From Evansella caseinilytica (GTDB lineage Bacteria > Bacillota > Bacilli > Bacillales > Salisediminibacteriaceae), in contig NZ_FNPI01000006.1 of the NCBI RefSeq assembly GCF_900107275.1, positions 124,001 to 188,000 of the forward strand: a DNA stretch of 64,000 nucleotides, written 5' to 3'. The translations under genes were made by a program, and so were the position numbers. Position 1 is the stretch's first letter; each line of letters opens with the position of its first letter. Under the pieces are notes generated by a model. It made no database searches, had not been told where the DNA came from, and saw only the letters and a list, made by a program, of their open reading frames with translations. Positions 25,372 to 34,041 of the stretch are shown here, in pieces.

Positions 25372-25656
25372 CCAATGCAATGTTGCAACTCCGATAGCAC
25401 GACAACGAGTTAGAGCCAGCCTAGGAAAAATGTTTTTTTCTTGTGTAAAATCAAAAATGAGTGTGGGACGATTGTGTGTGTAAAAAAGATGTTGGTTAAT
25501 ACAGTGAACCCTAATACATTCTACATTTTGTTTACAATTAGTATTCAAATAGTAGGAAAGCGATGGTTGAAGGAGACGGAAATAGATGCGCAGTTTAAGC
25601 AAATCCTCATTTGTATGCGCAGGCTTCATTTGTTATTGAACAGCTTACTTCTTCTA

Positions 25657-25833
25657 ACAAATTAATATTCCTTATAAATATACAAATGAAATCTTCGGAG
25701 CGATTAACAGTGTCGTCACTACTGCTAACCTGGTATTACCAGTGAGGGTATCATTTATTGGAGCTTCGTTAGGAATCGGCGCTATTGTTCTAAAAGAAAA
25801 ACCTCTGGAGAAATCAATTTTTGCGATAGCATG
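25657..25833 (+). pseudogene. Remnant of a hydrophobic protein gene
   Basis: After an in-frame stop, an open frame without a start codon reads IPYKYTNEIFGAINSVVTTA and then a hydrophobic stretch with FIGASLGIGAIVLKEKPLEK, ending in TGA. It looks like the end of a small membrane protein or a truncated transporter. The family is not recognised. The rest of 25325-26372 shows only short weak frames, including one with a single hydrophobic segment at 26058-26370, and reads as decayed DNA at the edge of the islet. Confidence 0.3.
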
Positions 25834-26372
25834 AAACATCATTTATATTAGTCTATACTTTTCGTTTATGTCTGTTGTTTAAATATCCTCGCTCGATAAT
25901 CGGGAATAAATGGAACAAGCTTCCAACACAGAAAAGGTGAATGAGCCTGGCCCATCCACCTCGTAATGATGATTTTAACTTTTGTATTGCCGCGGTAAAT
26001 CTCTGTAAAACGTTTTGAATCAACTTAAATAACGAAAGCCCTGCCTCTCTTTCATCCTTGCGGTTCCGTGACCGCGCCAGTGTAAATAAGAATCACTCAC
26101 AATGGTTACAGGATTCCAGAATATATATCGTAAAAAAGCACATTGTAGTTTCCCGTGGATTCAGGTCACAGTATTTTACGAAAAAGCTAAAAATCATACT
26201 AGTGCTGTTTGCACTTCTAATTATATTAACATTAATAGTCACAGAATGCAACCTTCACTTTGATGCCCTGCGGCGAGGATGGCCGAATAAGCCGTTGACG
26301 ACGTCTGCTACGCCGCCGCCGCTTAACAGCGATGATTTTTTCGAATACAATGATTCCCCCAAAAAACGTCGG

Positions 26373-27149
26373 TTACCTTTTTATCCCCTTCCAAAGTGTC
26401 CAGCGATCCTTTTCCACAACAGGTCCGGAAGGGAGCAACTGATCGATCCGGTGTACCAGTTCGTCAAGCTCGTTATCAGACAGCTCATGGAGAATACTTC
26501 GCCCTTTTCTCTGAAGCAGATCACGGAGCAACTGTTGTTTTTCCGCGTATGTTTGCCGCGTTTCCCAAAATGTTATCGTTTCGATACTGTGAAAACCTGC
26601 TTTGCCCATTTGTTTTATAACCGCTTCCGTTGGAAATCGGCGTGATTTTTCAATTGCGGCCAATTTTGGCAAAAGGAAAAAGAAGTATCCGCGGATATGC
26701 TCCCTGCTTCCTTCGATAAAGCAATCTTCCGGAGTCCGGTCCTGAAGCAGCAGCACGCCGCCGCTTTTCAAAATACGCCGCGCCTCAAGAAAAAACGCCT
26801 CCAAACGTGGAAGGTGATGAATGAGCGCCCGGCCGAATACGAGATCCAGCTCGTTATCAGTCAAGTCAGTGCCGTCTGCTGAGCCTAATTGATAGTTGAC
26901 ACCCGGGAAGGCCTTGCTTTGCTCCATTGCTTCCGCAATCATAACCTCGGAAGAATCGATGCCTGTGACGCTCGGAATGCCCATTTCCGCCAGCAGCTTA
27001 GTATATAACCCTCCGCCGCAGCCGATATCGGCGGCCTGCCGAATGCTGGTAAGGGGAATGAAGCTACTCACCGTTATTGTCCATAAAGGGTCTATCTCTC
27101 TTTTGCTGTAGCTTTCTTTGTTTTTCGTGTCGTGAAAGTTGATGGTCAT
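26373..27149 (-). CDS. Class I SAM-dependent methyltransferase
   Basis: 258 residues. Rossmann methyltransferase core about residues 35-135 with motif I ADIGCGGGLYTKLLA, a following acidic residue in GIDSSEVMI, motif GSADGTDL and FGRALIHHLPR. The C-terminal 110 residues are helical and probably form the acceptor cap. The substrate is unknown; the arrangement resembles small-molecule or quinone-type methyltransferases. Base composition returns to the genome norm here, marking the right edge of the AT-rich islet. Divergent from the LysR gene with 286 bases between. Confidence 0.85.
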   Translation of the reverse strand: MTINFHDTKNKESYSKREIDPLWTITVSSFIPLTSIRQAADIGCGGGLYTKLLAEMGIPSVTGIDSSEVMIAEAMEQSKAFPGVNYQLGSADGTDLTDNELDLVFGRALIHHLPRLEAFFLEARRILKSGGVLLLQDRTPEDCFIEGSREHIRGYFFFLLPKLAAIEKSRRFPTEAVIKQMGKAGFHSIETITFWETRQTYAEKQQLLRDLLQRKGRSILHELSDNELDELVHRIDQLLPSGPVVEKDRWTLWKGIKR

Positions 27150-27435
27150 GCTCTGCCTCCTGTTCTTCGCGGTTGTGTTAAAAAATCATTGAAATCGGAC
27201 CTCCAGTTGATGCTGCTGTTTACATGCATCCAGTAAATATCCCCACTGTTTTTCGTAACTGGTAAAATCTTTTCCGCTATACAGTCGGGGCATGGGCATA
27301 TTGCTGGTGGGATTCGTGCTTTTGCTTGCTTTGATTACATAAATAATGGTAACCTGTGAGTGTGGATAAGTAAAATATAGATAATTTATCATTTTTTATA
27401 AGTAAAACTTATTGTTCGGTGGGGGGGATAGATGA

Positions 27436-28311
27436 ATGAAAGTTCAAGATTATGAATTACTGGTCGCGTTGAAAAGGGCCGGCACCATCCGCGGCGCTGC
27501 GGAAAGTCTGCTTATTTCCCAGCCGGCCATCAGTCAACGGCTGAAACAACTGGAAAACGATTGGGGAACCACTCTTTTCATCAGGACGTCGAAACGACTG
27601 CTGATCACTCCTGCGGGAGAAAAAATTGTTTCCCACGCAGATGAGATATTAGCCAGAGAGCGCACGCTCCGAAACGAAATCGCTTCTGACAATGACAGTC
27701 TTGGAGGAACGCTGTCTCTTGGAGTATCATCTGTCGTCGGTCAATATTTTTTGCCGCAGGTGTTAGGAGAATTTATCAAGCAGTACCCGCAAGTGAACCT
27801 CCGGCTGACAACCGGATTAAGCCAGGATGTTCAGAAAAGCATGGCCGAATATCATATAGGTATTTACCGTGGGGAAAGAATCGGTTTTCAGCCATGTGAG
27901 CATTTGTTTTCCGATCCGCTTTTTTTGCTTGACCAGAAACACGTTGGCGAATCGCGATTTCCCCGCCCGTTAATTACTTTTCGCGGGGACGAGGCGCTTC
28001 AGATTTTAATCCATAAATGGATTCTCGATCATCCGGCGATTCGTTTTTCACAGGCGATGAAAGTCGATCAGATCGAGACGTGCAAGCAGCTGATGAAGTT
28101 TGGTGTCGGGATGGCTGTTCTCCCGGAAAGCGCTATCCGTGATTTAAATGATGACTACAAGGCGACGCCGCTTATCTATCAGGGAGAGCCGTTAGCGAGG
28201 GAAACATGGCTGACTTATTCCGATGATGCAGAAAAACTCCCGCAAGTACAGGCATTTATTGCGAAAATACGTCAGTTAAAACAGGAATCGCGGCTTGATA
28301 AAACGATCTAG
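27436..28311 (+). CDS. LysR-family transcriptional regulator
   Basis: 291 residues: N-terminal winged helix-turn-helix (about 1-65; RGAAESLLISQPAISQRLKQ) and a periplasmic-binding-type effector domain (about 90-290). LysR proteins usually activate a divergent or neighbouring gene on binding a small ligand. The neighbours are a methyltransferase (divergent) and an oxidoreductase (downstream); either could be the target. The start follows GGGGGGGATAG. The ligand is unknown. Confidence 0.88.
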   Translation: MKVQDYELLVALKRAGTIRGAAESLLISQPAISQRLKQLENDWGTTLFIRTSKRLLITPAGEKIVSHADEILARERTLRNEIASDNDSLGGTLSLGVSSVVGQYFLPQVLGEFIKQYPQVNLRLTTGLSQDVQKSMAEYHIGIYRGERIGFQPCEHLFSDPLFLLDQKHVGESRFPRPLITFRGDEALQILIHKWILDHPAIRFSQAMKVDQIETCKQLMKFGVGMAVLPESAIRDLNDDYKATPLIYQGEPLARETWLTYSDDAEKLPQVQAFIAKIRQLKQESRLDKTI

Positions 28312-28424
28312 TGAATGCAGTGAAGTTCCTTTTGGAGAACGGCTGCTTTGAAAATATTCATGTCCGGTGAAGTATGTCATAATAGTAGTGGAGAGAAGCT
28401 TTTAAAACGAGGAGAGGTTTATTG

Positions 28425-29426
28425 ATGAGCAAAAAAGTACGCTGGGGAATATTAAGCAGTGCCGGCATTGCCGCCAAAGCAATTGTTCCAGCAATCAAGG
28501 AATCGCGTAATGCCGAGCTGACAGCTGTTGCTAGTGAGAGCGGAAAGGCAAAGCGGACTGCGGAAGAATGGGGAGCGCCAAAATATTATGATTCCTACCG
28601 CGCCCTGTTAAGCGATGAAGCCATTGATGCCGTATATATCCCGCTGCCGAACAGTTTACATAAGAAATGGGTTATTGAAGCGGCGAACAGTAAAAAACAT
28701 GTGCTGGTGGAGAAACCGGCAGGTGTAACAGCCCAGGAAGTGAAGGAAATGATGGCTGCCTGCGAAGCGAATAAAGTGATATTCATGGAAGCGTTTATGT
28801 ATCAGTTTCATCCGCAGCATGCAAGGGTAAAGGAAATCATCGGCAGCGGTGAAATTGGTGACATTCGTCTTATTCGCAGTTCATTCTCTTTCCCGTTGGA
28901 TTTATCCGGCAATAATATCCGGCTTAATTCCGATTTGGGGGGAGGAAGCTTATTCGATGTCGGGTGCTATTGTGTTCACGCAAGCCGGTTTCTTTTGGCG
29001 CGCGAGCCGGAGGAAGTATATTTAAACGGTGTTGTTCACCCTGTATTTCAGATTGATATTACTGCTGCTGGGGTCATGAAGTTTGGCGAGGTGACAGCGT
29101 TGATCGACAGCAGTTTTGACCAGCCGACGGTAGACAGGTATGAAGTGACAGGGACAAAAGGATCGATAGAAGTGCCGTACGCTTTCCGCCCGGATAAAAA
29201 TCCGGATAATGGGGACGGTGTTATTTGCATTAAAGATGAAGGCAATCAGATTGTACGTGAAGAACGTTTCCATCATAATCAATACACTATTCAAATGGAG
29301 CACTTTTCCGAATGTGTACTAACAGGAGAAACACCGTCGTACACGGGTGAACTGGCGTATCAAAATTTGCGCGCCATTGAAGCGCTGTATACATCCTTGA
29401 GAGAAAAACGCCCTGTTACATTATAA
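28425..29426 (+). CDS. Gfo/Idh/MocA family NAD(P)-dependent oxidoreductase
   Basis: 333 residues. N-terminal Rossmann domain (about 1-120) with WGILSSAGIAAKA as the nucleotide loop and the EKPAGVTAQE motif holding the conserved Lys; C-terminal alpha/beta dimerisation domain (about 125-333). GGGSLFDVGCYCVH carries the conserved Asp/His pair region. Such enzymes oxidise sugars, inositols or dihydrodiols; the closest pattern is the trans-dihydrodiol/glucose-fructose type. Start ATG 28425 with GAGGAGAGG upstream; an in-frame TTG precedes it. Confidence 0.85.
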   Translation: MSKKVRWGILSSAGIAAKAIVPAIKESRNAELTAVASESGKAKRTAEEWGAPKYYDSYRALLSDEAIDAVYIPLPNSLHKKWVIEAANSKKHVLVEKPAGVTAQEVKEMMAACEANKVIFMEAFMYQFHPQHARVKEIIGSGEIGDIRLIRSSFSFPLDLSGNNIRLNSDLGGGSLFDVGCYCVHASRFLLAREPEEVYLNGVVHPVFQIDITAAGVMKFGEVTALIDSSFDQPTVDRYEVTGTKGSIEVPYAFRPDKNPDNGDGVICIKDEGNQIVREERFHHNQYTIQMEHFSECVLTGETPSYTGELAYQNLRAIEALYTSLREKRPVTL

Positions 29427-29446
29427 AGAACAGGTGCCAGGCACTT
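29427..29446. repeat. REP-like palindrome
   Basis: CAGGTGCCAGGCAC with the palindromic core GTGCC-(A)-GGCAC starts right after the stop of the oxidoreductase gene. GGTGCCTGGCACC-type motifs are dispersed in many Bacillus genomes. A single copy was seen here; the frames over 29434-29667 are not convincing genes. Confidence 0.4.
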
Positions 29447-29747
29447 TTCCTTTATTACGAACAGACAATGCTGGGGGAGGCATCGGACATACACCATGGA
29501 CAACGGTACAAACGACATCCGTTTTCCTTGTCGATGGCAGGCTGCAGCGTGCGGCCTGCCACATTATTATGTCAGTTGACATCGAAAGATTTCCGGTGTT
29601 ATATTCAGACAAATATTCGTATTTGTTCAATAAGGTAATAATCGGACTTTTTGAACATTTTCAATAAGATGAAGAGATGTTGAAAGCGGCTCCAATACTT
29701 TTTTGGACAAGCTTCAAGCAAGAATGAATTGTGAAGGAGTATGAAGC

Positions 29748-30356
29748 ATGACTCGAATTGCTGGTTTGCTGGAATGGTTGACAAACATTTTAACCTTACA
29801 CTTTTGGTGGGTGTTATATTTGCTTCGCGGAGCTGTTGTTCTTGGGGTTTTTCCGGCAACTGCCGCAGTATTTGCGGTGATTCGTTACTGGCTGCGCAAG
29901 GAGGACGATGAAGCTGTTTCCGTCCTGTTTAAACGCTACTACCGTGAAAATTTCAGAACAGCGAATATTCTCGGTTGGGCACTTGCGATAATCAGTCTGA
30001 TCATCGTTGTTAATTGGCTTTTCCTGCCGTACTATACAAACCCTGTTTTAAAAACGGTTATGTATGCGATTGTGATTCTTTTTTCTTTTTTCGTGATTGT
30101 TATCTGGCTGTATTTATTCCCTGTCCTTGTTCATTACGATTTACCGTTGCAAAATTATCTGTTTATTATTTTTAAGACTGCGGCGGCTTCCTTTCTGAGC
30201 ATCATTATGCAGCTGTTATTGATCGGTATTTATGTCGGAATTGTTTACTATCTGCCGCCGGTTGCTGTTTTATTTGGCATTACCTTTGCCGCTGTCGCAC
30301 AGATGGCAATCAGTCACAATATATTTCGCCAATTCGATCAGCAAAAGGAACAATGA
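29748..30356 (+). CDS. YesL-like DUF624 membrane protein
   Basis: 202 residues with five to six transmembrane segments. The N-terminal GLLEWLTNILTLHFWWVLY and GAVVLGVFPATAAVFAV stretches match the DUF624/YesL family, often linked to sugar ABC transporters in Bacillus. Function is unknown. RBS GAAGGAG lies six bases before ATG. It is followed by a terminator (30481) and then by a LacI-type regulator gene, which suggests carbohydrate-related control, although no transporter lies here. Confidence 0.85.
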   Translation: MTRIAGLLEWLTNILTLHFWWVLYLLRGAVVLGVFPATAAVFAVIRYWLRKEDDEAVSVLFKRYYRENFRTANILGWALAIISLIIVVNWLFLPYYTNPVLKTVMYAIVILFSFFVIVIWLYLFPVLVHYDLPLQNYLFIIFKTAAASFLSIIMQLLLIGIYVGIVYYLPPVAVLFGITFAAVAQMAISHNIFRQFDQQKEQ

Positions 30357-30480
30357 CTGTGGCTTAGCCCATTCGCTGTTGCTCGGCTGGCTTTCACATC
30401 CGAGCAGATGCTCACTCGTTCACGTTTCCAAGGTAAAGTATGGGAAGGAAAAAACACTTTTGTGACAATGGAATGATTTC

Positions 30481-30525
30481 CAAGCCGGTTTCAAAAGGTT
30501 CGTACCTTTCAACCGGCTTTTTTAA
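30481..30525 (+). terminator. Rho-independent terminator
   Basis: AAGCCGGTT / AACCGGCTT arms with an inner AAAGGT-ACCTTT hairpin, followed by TTTTTT. The remaining gap to 30710 holds a TTGACA at 30649 as a possible -35 for the next gene; nothing else was seen. Confidence 0.85.
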
Positions 30526-30710
30526 AAGCAAGCATATCTTGAACTTGTTCATATAATCGCTATCTCAGCGAATCCTAATATCAGAAGCGGTATTGGAAAA
30601 TCCTATTATAGCGGCGTTTACCATTGCTTTTCCTTCTTTAAAAATCGTTTGACACATCGGCTGGTAAGGGTTAAAACAGAACTAAAGCGTTTATGTAGAG
30701 GAGACAGGAA

Positions 30711-31748
30711 ATGAGGATCACCATTAAAGAAATTGCAAAATTAGCAGGAGTATCTCAGGCGACCGTTTCAAAAATCATCAATAACTATCAGGATGTAGGA
30801 GAAGATACAAAAAAACGCGTCTTAAAGATAATGGAGGAAAAGGGATACCGTCCGTCGCATTCGGCAAAAACACTTGCGAGCAAAGTGACGAATGTTATCG
30901 GTGTTTTATATGCGGGAAAAGTAAATGTCGGCTTCAATCACCCGTTCTTTGTGGATGTGATGGATATGTTCAAAAAAAAGATCGGCTATCTCGGTTATGA
31001 TTTGATGTTTTTTTCTAATGAAAAATTTTTTCTCGATGAGGAAGATTATCTTGCCAGATGTCTTCATTATAATGTCGATGGCTGCATCATTATCGGCGGC
31101 GAGGACATTCAGGAGTCGGTGTATGATGTCGACAAAAGTCCGATTCCGTGTATCGGCATTGATATCAAGCTCACCGGTGAGCAGTCCGGCTATTTAATGA
31201 CAGATAATTATAAAGTGTCGTCAAAGGTCGTGGAGCATTATTACTTATTGGGCCATCGAGAAATTGCTTATATTGGCGGAAAAAAAGATTCGGTCATTGC
31301 GGACATCCGGCTGAGTGCTTTTCGGGAAGTGATGGGGCAATACGGTCTGCCTGTCAGAGAGGAAATGGTTAAATACGGTGACTTCTTTGAAGGCAGCGGC
31401 TACCGGGCAATGAAGGAGCTGCTTCATGCTCCCGTTCCGCCGAAAGCGGTGTTTGCCGCTTCCGATTTGATGGCTTTTGGCGCGATCCAGGCAATAAAAG
31501 AGCATGGATTAAAAGTTCCCGACGATATCTCTGTCATCGGCTGCGATGATATCAGTGCCGCAAAACATATTGATCCGCCATTAACAACGGTCAGGCAGGA
31601 TTCCGAAAGAATCGGCAACCTTGCAGCAAGAATGCTTTTCGATTTAATCAATCATCGAATTAACTCCACATCGGTAATGGTAGAGCCGGAACTGATGGTC
31701 AGGAAATCGTCCGGCCCCGCTTACTCCCAAACACTGATGGGGAGCTGA
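30711..31748 (+). CDS. LacI-family transcriptional repressor
   Basis: 345 residues. N-terminal LacI helix-turn-helix (about 3-55: TIKEIAKLAGVSQATVSKII) with hinge helix, and a C-terminal sugar-binding-type domain (about 60-335). It starts with AGGAGACAGGAA upstream. LacI repressors normally sense a sugar and control a transport/catabolic operon; none is adjacent on the downstream side, so the target is unknown. Possible connection to the YesL-like gene upstream. A hairpin terminator follows at 31770. Confidence 0.88.
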   Translation: MRITIKEIAKLAGVSQATVSKIINNYQDVGEDTKKRVLKIMEEKGYRPSHSAKTLASKVTNVIGVLYAGKVNVGFNHPFFVDVMDMFKKKIGYLGYDLMFFSNEKFFLDEEDYLARCLHYNVDGCIIIGGEDIQESVYDVDKSPIPCIGIDIKLTGEQSGYLMTDNYKVSSKVVEHYYLLGHREIAYIGGKKDSVIADIRLSAFREVMGQYGLPVREEMVKYGDFFEGSGYRAMKELLHAPVPPKAVFAASDLMAFGAIQAIKEHGLKVPDDISVIGCDDISAAKHIDPPLTTVRQDSERIGNLAARMLFDLINHRINSTSVMVEPELMVRKSSGPAYSQTLMGS

Positions 31749-31767
31749 TTCGCCGCTCCACTTCCTG

Positions 31768-31814
31768 TCAAAGCAATCCCTGACATTCTGCGTCAGCGGA
31801 TTGCTTTCTATATT
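31768..31814 (+). terminator. Terminator of the LacI gene
   Basis: AAAGCAATCC / GGATTGCTTT arms with inner CTGAC/GTCAG pairing, followed by a T-rich stretch. Confidence 0.75.
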
Positions 31815-31839
31815 ATTATTTTTTTCGACGATTATTTGT

Positions 31840-31868
31840 TTATAATTATTAAAAATAAATAATTATAA
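31840..31868. promoter_or_regulatory. AT-rich inverted repeat with PerR-box similarity
   Basis: TTATAATTATT (31840-31850) and AATAATTATAA (31858-31868) form a perfect 11-bp inverted repeat. The left 15 bases match the Per box TTATAATNATTATAA at all but one position. It lies 350 bases upstream of the 34-codon gene at 32219. Further on, CGGTGTATTT/AAATACACCG near 32020 forms another hairpin. No gene is seen in 31749-32218. Confidence 0.4.
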
Positions 31869-32218
31869 TAAATAAAAAGAAGATCAGATATATTTCAACC
31901 TATTTTTTATGCTTGAAAAATTTCGTCAACTCCATCGGGACTCGAGAGGTTGAATATCTCTTTTCTTTTTTGGACATCTCCGTCTATACATAAAGCGAGA
32001 ACGTTTTGTCAATAAAGCGGTGTATTTCCTCCGCAAATACACCGACTTTTACCGCTTTTTTCTTGGTGAAACAGGTTTTTCAGTTCCACCATCTCAATTC
32101 ACAATTTGCACATACTTATCTCTGTTATTTCCCGGATCTTATGATATATTTTAGCAAGAGCGTTCATAACGCAGGCTGATTGTTTCGACTAACCTGCCAA
32201 AGAAATGGAGTGCTGAAA

Positions 32219-32323
32219 ATGCAAAATCCAATGCTTGTATTACTGATAATCGGAAATGTTTTTGTTTTATCATTGATCATCATTGGCGTTAATTTTCTTG
32301 TTAGAAAAAATAGGGCGAAGTAA
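32219..32323 (+). CDS. Small single-helix membrane protein
   Basis: 34 codons from ATG 32219 to TAA 32321-32323. The product is almost entirely one hydrophobic helix (LVLLIIGNVFVLSLIIIG) followed by a basic end (RKNRAK), typical of small stress-related membrane proteins. ATGGAGTG lies at ribosome-binding distance. The family is not recognised. A hairpin with arms TGAAACAGCTT / AAGCTGTTTCA (32554-32600) follows about 230 bases later. Confidence 0.45.
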   Translation: MQNPMLVLLIIGNVFVLSLIIIGVNFLVRKNRAK

Positions 32324-32329
32324 CAATAA

Positions 32330-32460
32330 AGGCTGTTCTAAAAAGGTATTTGTCATCTTTGGAACAATGCTGATTCGATACAACGATCGGAGCAGAATGC
32401 AGTTTTTTAGCCAGCTATGAAGTGGAGTTTTCTCGTAGCTGTCGGATCAAGCATAACCAA
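32330..32460. repeat. Degenerate modular repeat
   Basis: GGCTGTTCTAAAAAGG at the left and GTGGAGTTTTCTCGTAGCTGTCGGATC toward the right echo the family B/C copies at 43966 and 39648 (GAGTGGTTTTCTCGTAG). The copy is eroded and has no clear end hairpins. It accounts for part of the 32324-32764 gap. Confidence 0.35.
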
Positions 32461-32685
32461 GTGTAGAGGTAATAAAAGCTGATGCAGATTGTGAAAATAC
32501 GCGTTAGCTTTTTTACGCCATCTTCACCTTTTCCCATGACTACAAAAATAATTTGAAACAGCTTCAGCGTGTTAAAAAAATCTTGAAAAAAGCTGTTTCA
32601 TGCGTATGCTCCCCGTTAAAGATGGGAACTCTCCATATATAGGAGTGATCCAAAAAACAACGTCAGAAGTAATAAAAACCCTTAT

Positions 32686-32730
32686 TTATAATAATTATTA
32701 TTTGATTTCTATTATTATATGAGTTATAAT
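32686..32730 (+). promoter_or_regulatory. dps promoter with PerR box
   Basis: TTATAATAATTATTA at 32686-32700 matches the Per box TTATAATNATTATAA at 14 of 15 positions. It is directly followed by TTGATT (32702) and TATAAT (32725) with a 17-base spacer. PerR bound here would block the promoter until peroxide oxidises it, as for B. subtilis mrgA. Confidence 0.8.
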
Positions 32731-32764
32731 GTAAACAGAAGATCAATAAAGGAGTGCTTAGCAA

Positions 32765-33229
32765 ATGAATAATAAAAAATTAGTGAATGCCATGAACAAG
32801 CAATTAGCAAACTGGAATGTACTGAATACAAAGCTGCATCATTATCACTGGTATGTGACAGGCAATGATTTTTTTACACTGCATGAAAAGTTCGAGCAAT
32901 TGTACAATGAAGCTGGAGCAGCCATCGACGAAATCGCTGAACGAATCCTTACTATTGGCGGAAAACCGGCTTCCACGTTAAGCGAGTACCTTCGCTTGTC
33001 CGCCATTGACGAAGCTAACGGCGATGAGTCGGCACAACAAATGGTTGCCGCACTATCACAAGATTATGATTTATTCATAAAAGAAATCACGGAGGTCATC
33101 GAACTGGCGGAACAAGTAAACGATGATCCGACAGCGGATTTATTCATCGGAATGAAAGCTGCAATTCAAAAGCATAACTGGATGCTGAAAGCATATCTTC
33201 AACGGGTGGAAGCTGCTGCAACAGTGTAA
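32765..33229 (+). CDS. dps: Dps/MrgA DNA-binding ferritin-like protein
   Basis: 154 residues, one ferritin-like four-helix bundle. The inter-subunit ferroxidase residues are present: LHHYHWYVTG and FFTLHEKFEQLYNEAGAAIDEIAE (His, His, Asp, Glu). Dps dodecamers bind DNA, oxidise Fe(II) with peroxide and store the iron, protecting DNA from oxidative damage. It is preceded by a PerR-type promoter and GGAGTGC. Monocistronic; a hairpin follows at 33262. Confidence 0.95.
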   Translation: MNNKKLVNAMNKQLANWNVLNTKLHHYHWYVTGNDFFTLHEKFEQLYNEAGAAIDEIAERILTIGGKPASTLSEYLRLSAIDEANGDESAQQMVAALSQDYDLFIKEITEVIELAEQVNDDPTADLFIGMKAAIQKHNWMLKAYLQRVEAAATV

Positions 33230-33261
33230 TGTAAAATATAAAAGAGATGTTTTTCTGGATG

Positions 33262-33306
33262 AGGCTGTCCGTTAGGGTCATGACATAAATGACCCACCGG
33301 GCAGCC
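33262..33306 (+). terminator. Hairpin downstream of dps
   Basis: GGCTGTCCG / CGGGCAGCC arms with an inner GGGTCAT/ATGACCC stem. The T-tract is weak. Confidence 0.55.
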
Positions 33307-33316
33307 TCCGTTCATT

Positions 33317-33571
33317 TCAGAAGTCTTCGGAATTCTGAATCGGGTGGGATGTGAAACCGTAACCGCGTGAACCGTAATCAAAACGACCGGATTCAAACCG
33401 TGAGCATGAGAGAGTTTGAGTGAGATCATAATTACCTCCCACATAACCACACTCCGTCCCCCTGCAACTGCCGCATTCTCCCCAGCATTCACATGCGATC
33501 CCGCGCCCCCTGCCCCAACCTCCCCGATAAGCGCAGATCCCAAGACGCAACACATCTTCTGAAGCCGGCAT
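33317..33571 (-). CDS. Possible Gly/Cys-rich small protein
   Basis: An 84-codon frame from ATG 33571 with an unusual composition: GGWGRGRGIACECWGECGSC, then CRGTECGYVGG and GSRGYGF. Seven cysteines and many glycines recall small coat or metal-binding peptides. No ribosome binding site is visible and the frame is open further upstream, so it may be chance. The remaining stretch 33572-33769 has no feature. Confidence 0.22.
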   Translation of the reverse strand: MPASEDVLRLGICAYRGGWGRGRGIACECWGECGSCRGTECGYVGGNYDLTQTLSCSRFESGRFDYGSRGYGFTSHPIQNSEDF

Positions 33572-33769
33572 AAGAATGAAAGAGACTGCTATAGCATAGT
33601 CAACTTTCCGTTTTACGTTTCCCACGAAAATCCCGAAAACTCCGGCTGTTTTCAATAAAAATAAATAATGGAACGAATGTGATTGGCACAAGCCTTGTGT
33701 GCCAAAGGCTGAACAAAGATTTTCACAAAATGAGGTCGCGGCCAATGGCGAAAAAATGGAAGCAATATG

Positions 33770-33825
33770 TTGACCTTTGATAAATTCTCTATTACAATCA
33801 ACAGTGTGATTGATAATGAATATCA
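33770..33825 (+). promoter_or_regulatory. Fur-controlled promoter of the siderophore transporter
   Basis: TTGACC (33770) and TACAAT (33793) with a 17-base spacer, followed by TGATAATGAATATCA at 33811-33825. This matches the 7-1-7 Fur box TGATAATNATTATCA at 14 of 15 positions. The site covers the start of transcription, so Fur would repress in iron-replete cells. The leader to the first gene is about 200 bases with no further element recognised. Confidence 0.8.
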
Positions 33826-34041
33826 TTCGCACCAAACAAACGGAGATGTCCAACTATATTTCTATAAATACAGTAAACTTTACTTCTGTTTTTTTTAAAC
33901 TTTCATTTCAGAAATTACCCCTGTACCCCTTCCAAAAAAATGTAGGGGGTATGCTTTTTATCAGCGGCGATGCAAATCGATCATCAATTAGCAACGTCAT
34001 TGTCGTCATGTGCTTGTGTTTGTATATATACGGAGGAAACT

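Noticed and set aside
25441-25665. 74-codon frame after rap-phr
   Set aside because: Basic, irregular sequence in an AT-rich decayed stretch with no translation signal.
26058-26645. 195-codon frame on the + strand
   Set aside because: Its second half runs antisense through the well-supported methyltransferase gene, there is no ribosome binding site, and only a single chance hydrophobic stretch looks protein-like.
27186-27392. 68-codon frame upstream of the LysR gene
   Set aside because: Lacks a ribosome binding site and would cover the divergent promoter region.
29434-29667. 77-codon frame after the oxidoreductase gene
   Set aside because: Begins inside the REP-like palindrome and ends in a TTTTTGAACA repeat end; no ribosome binding site.
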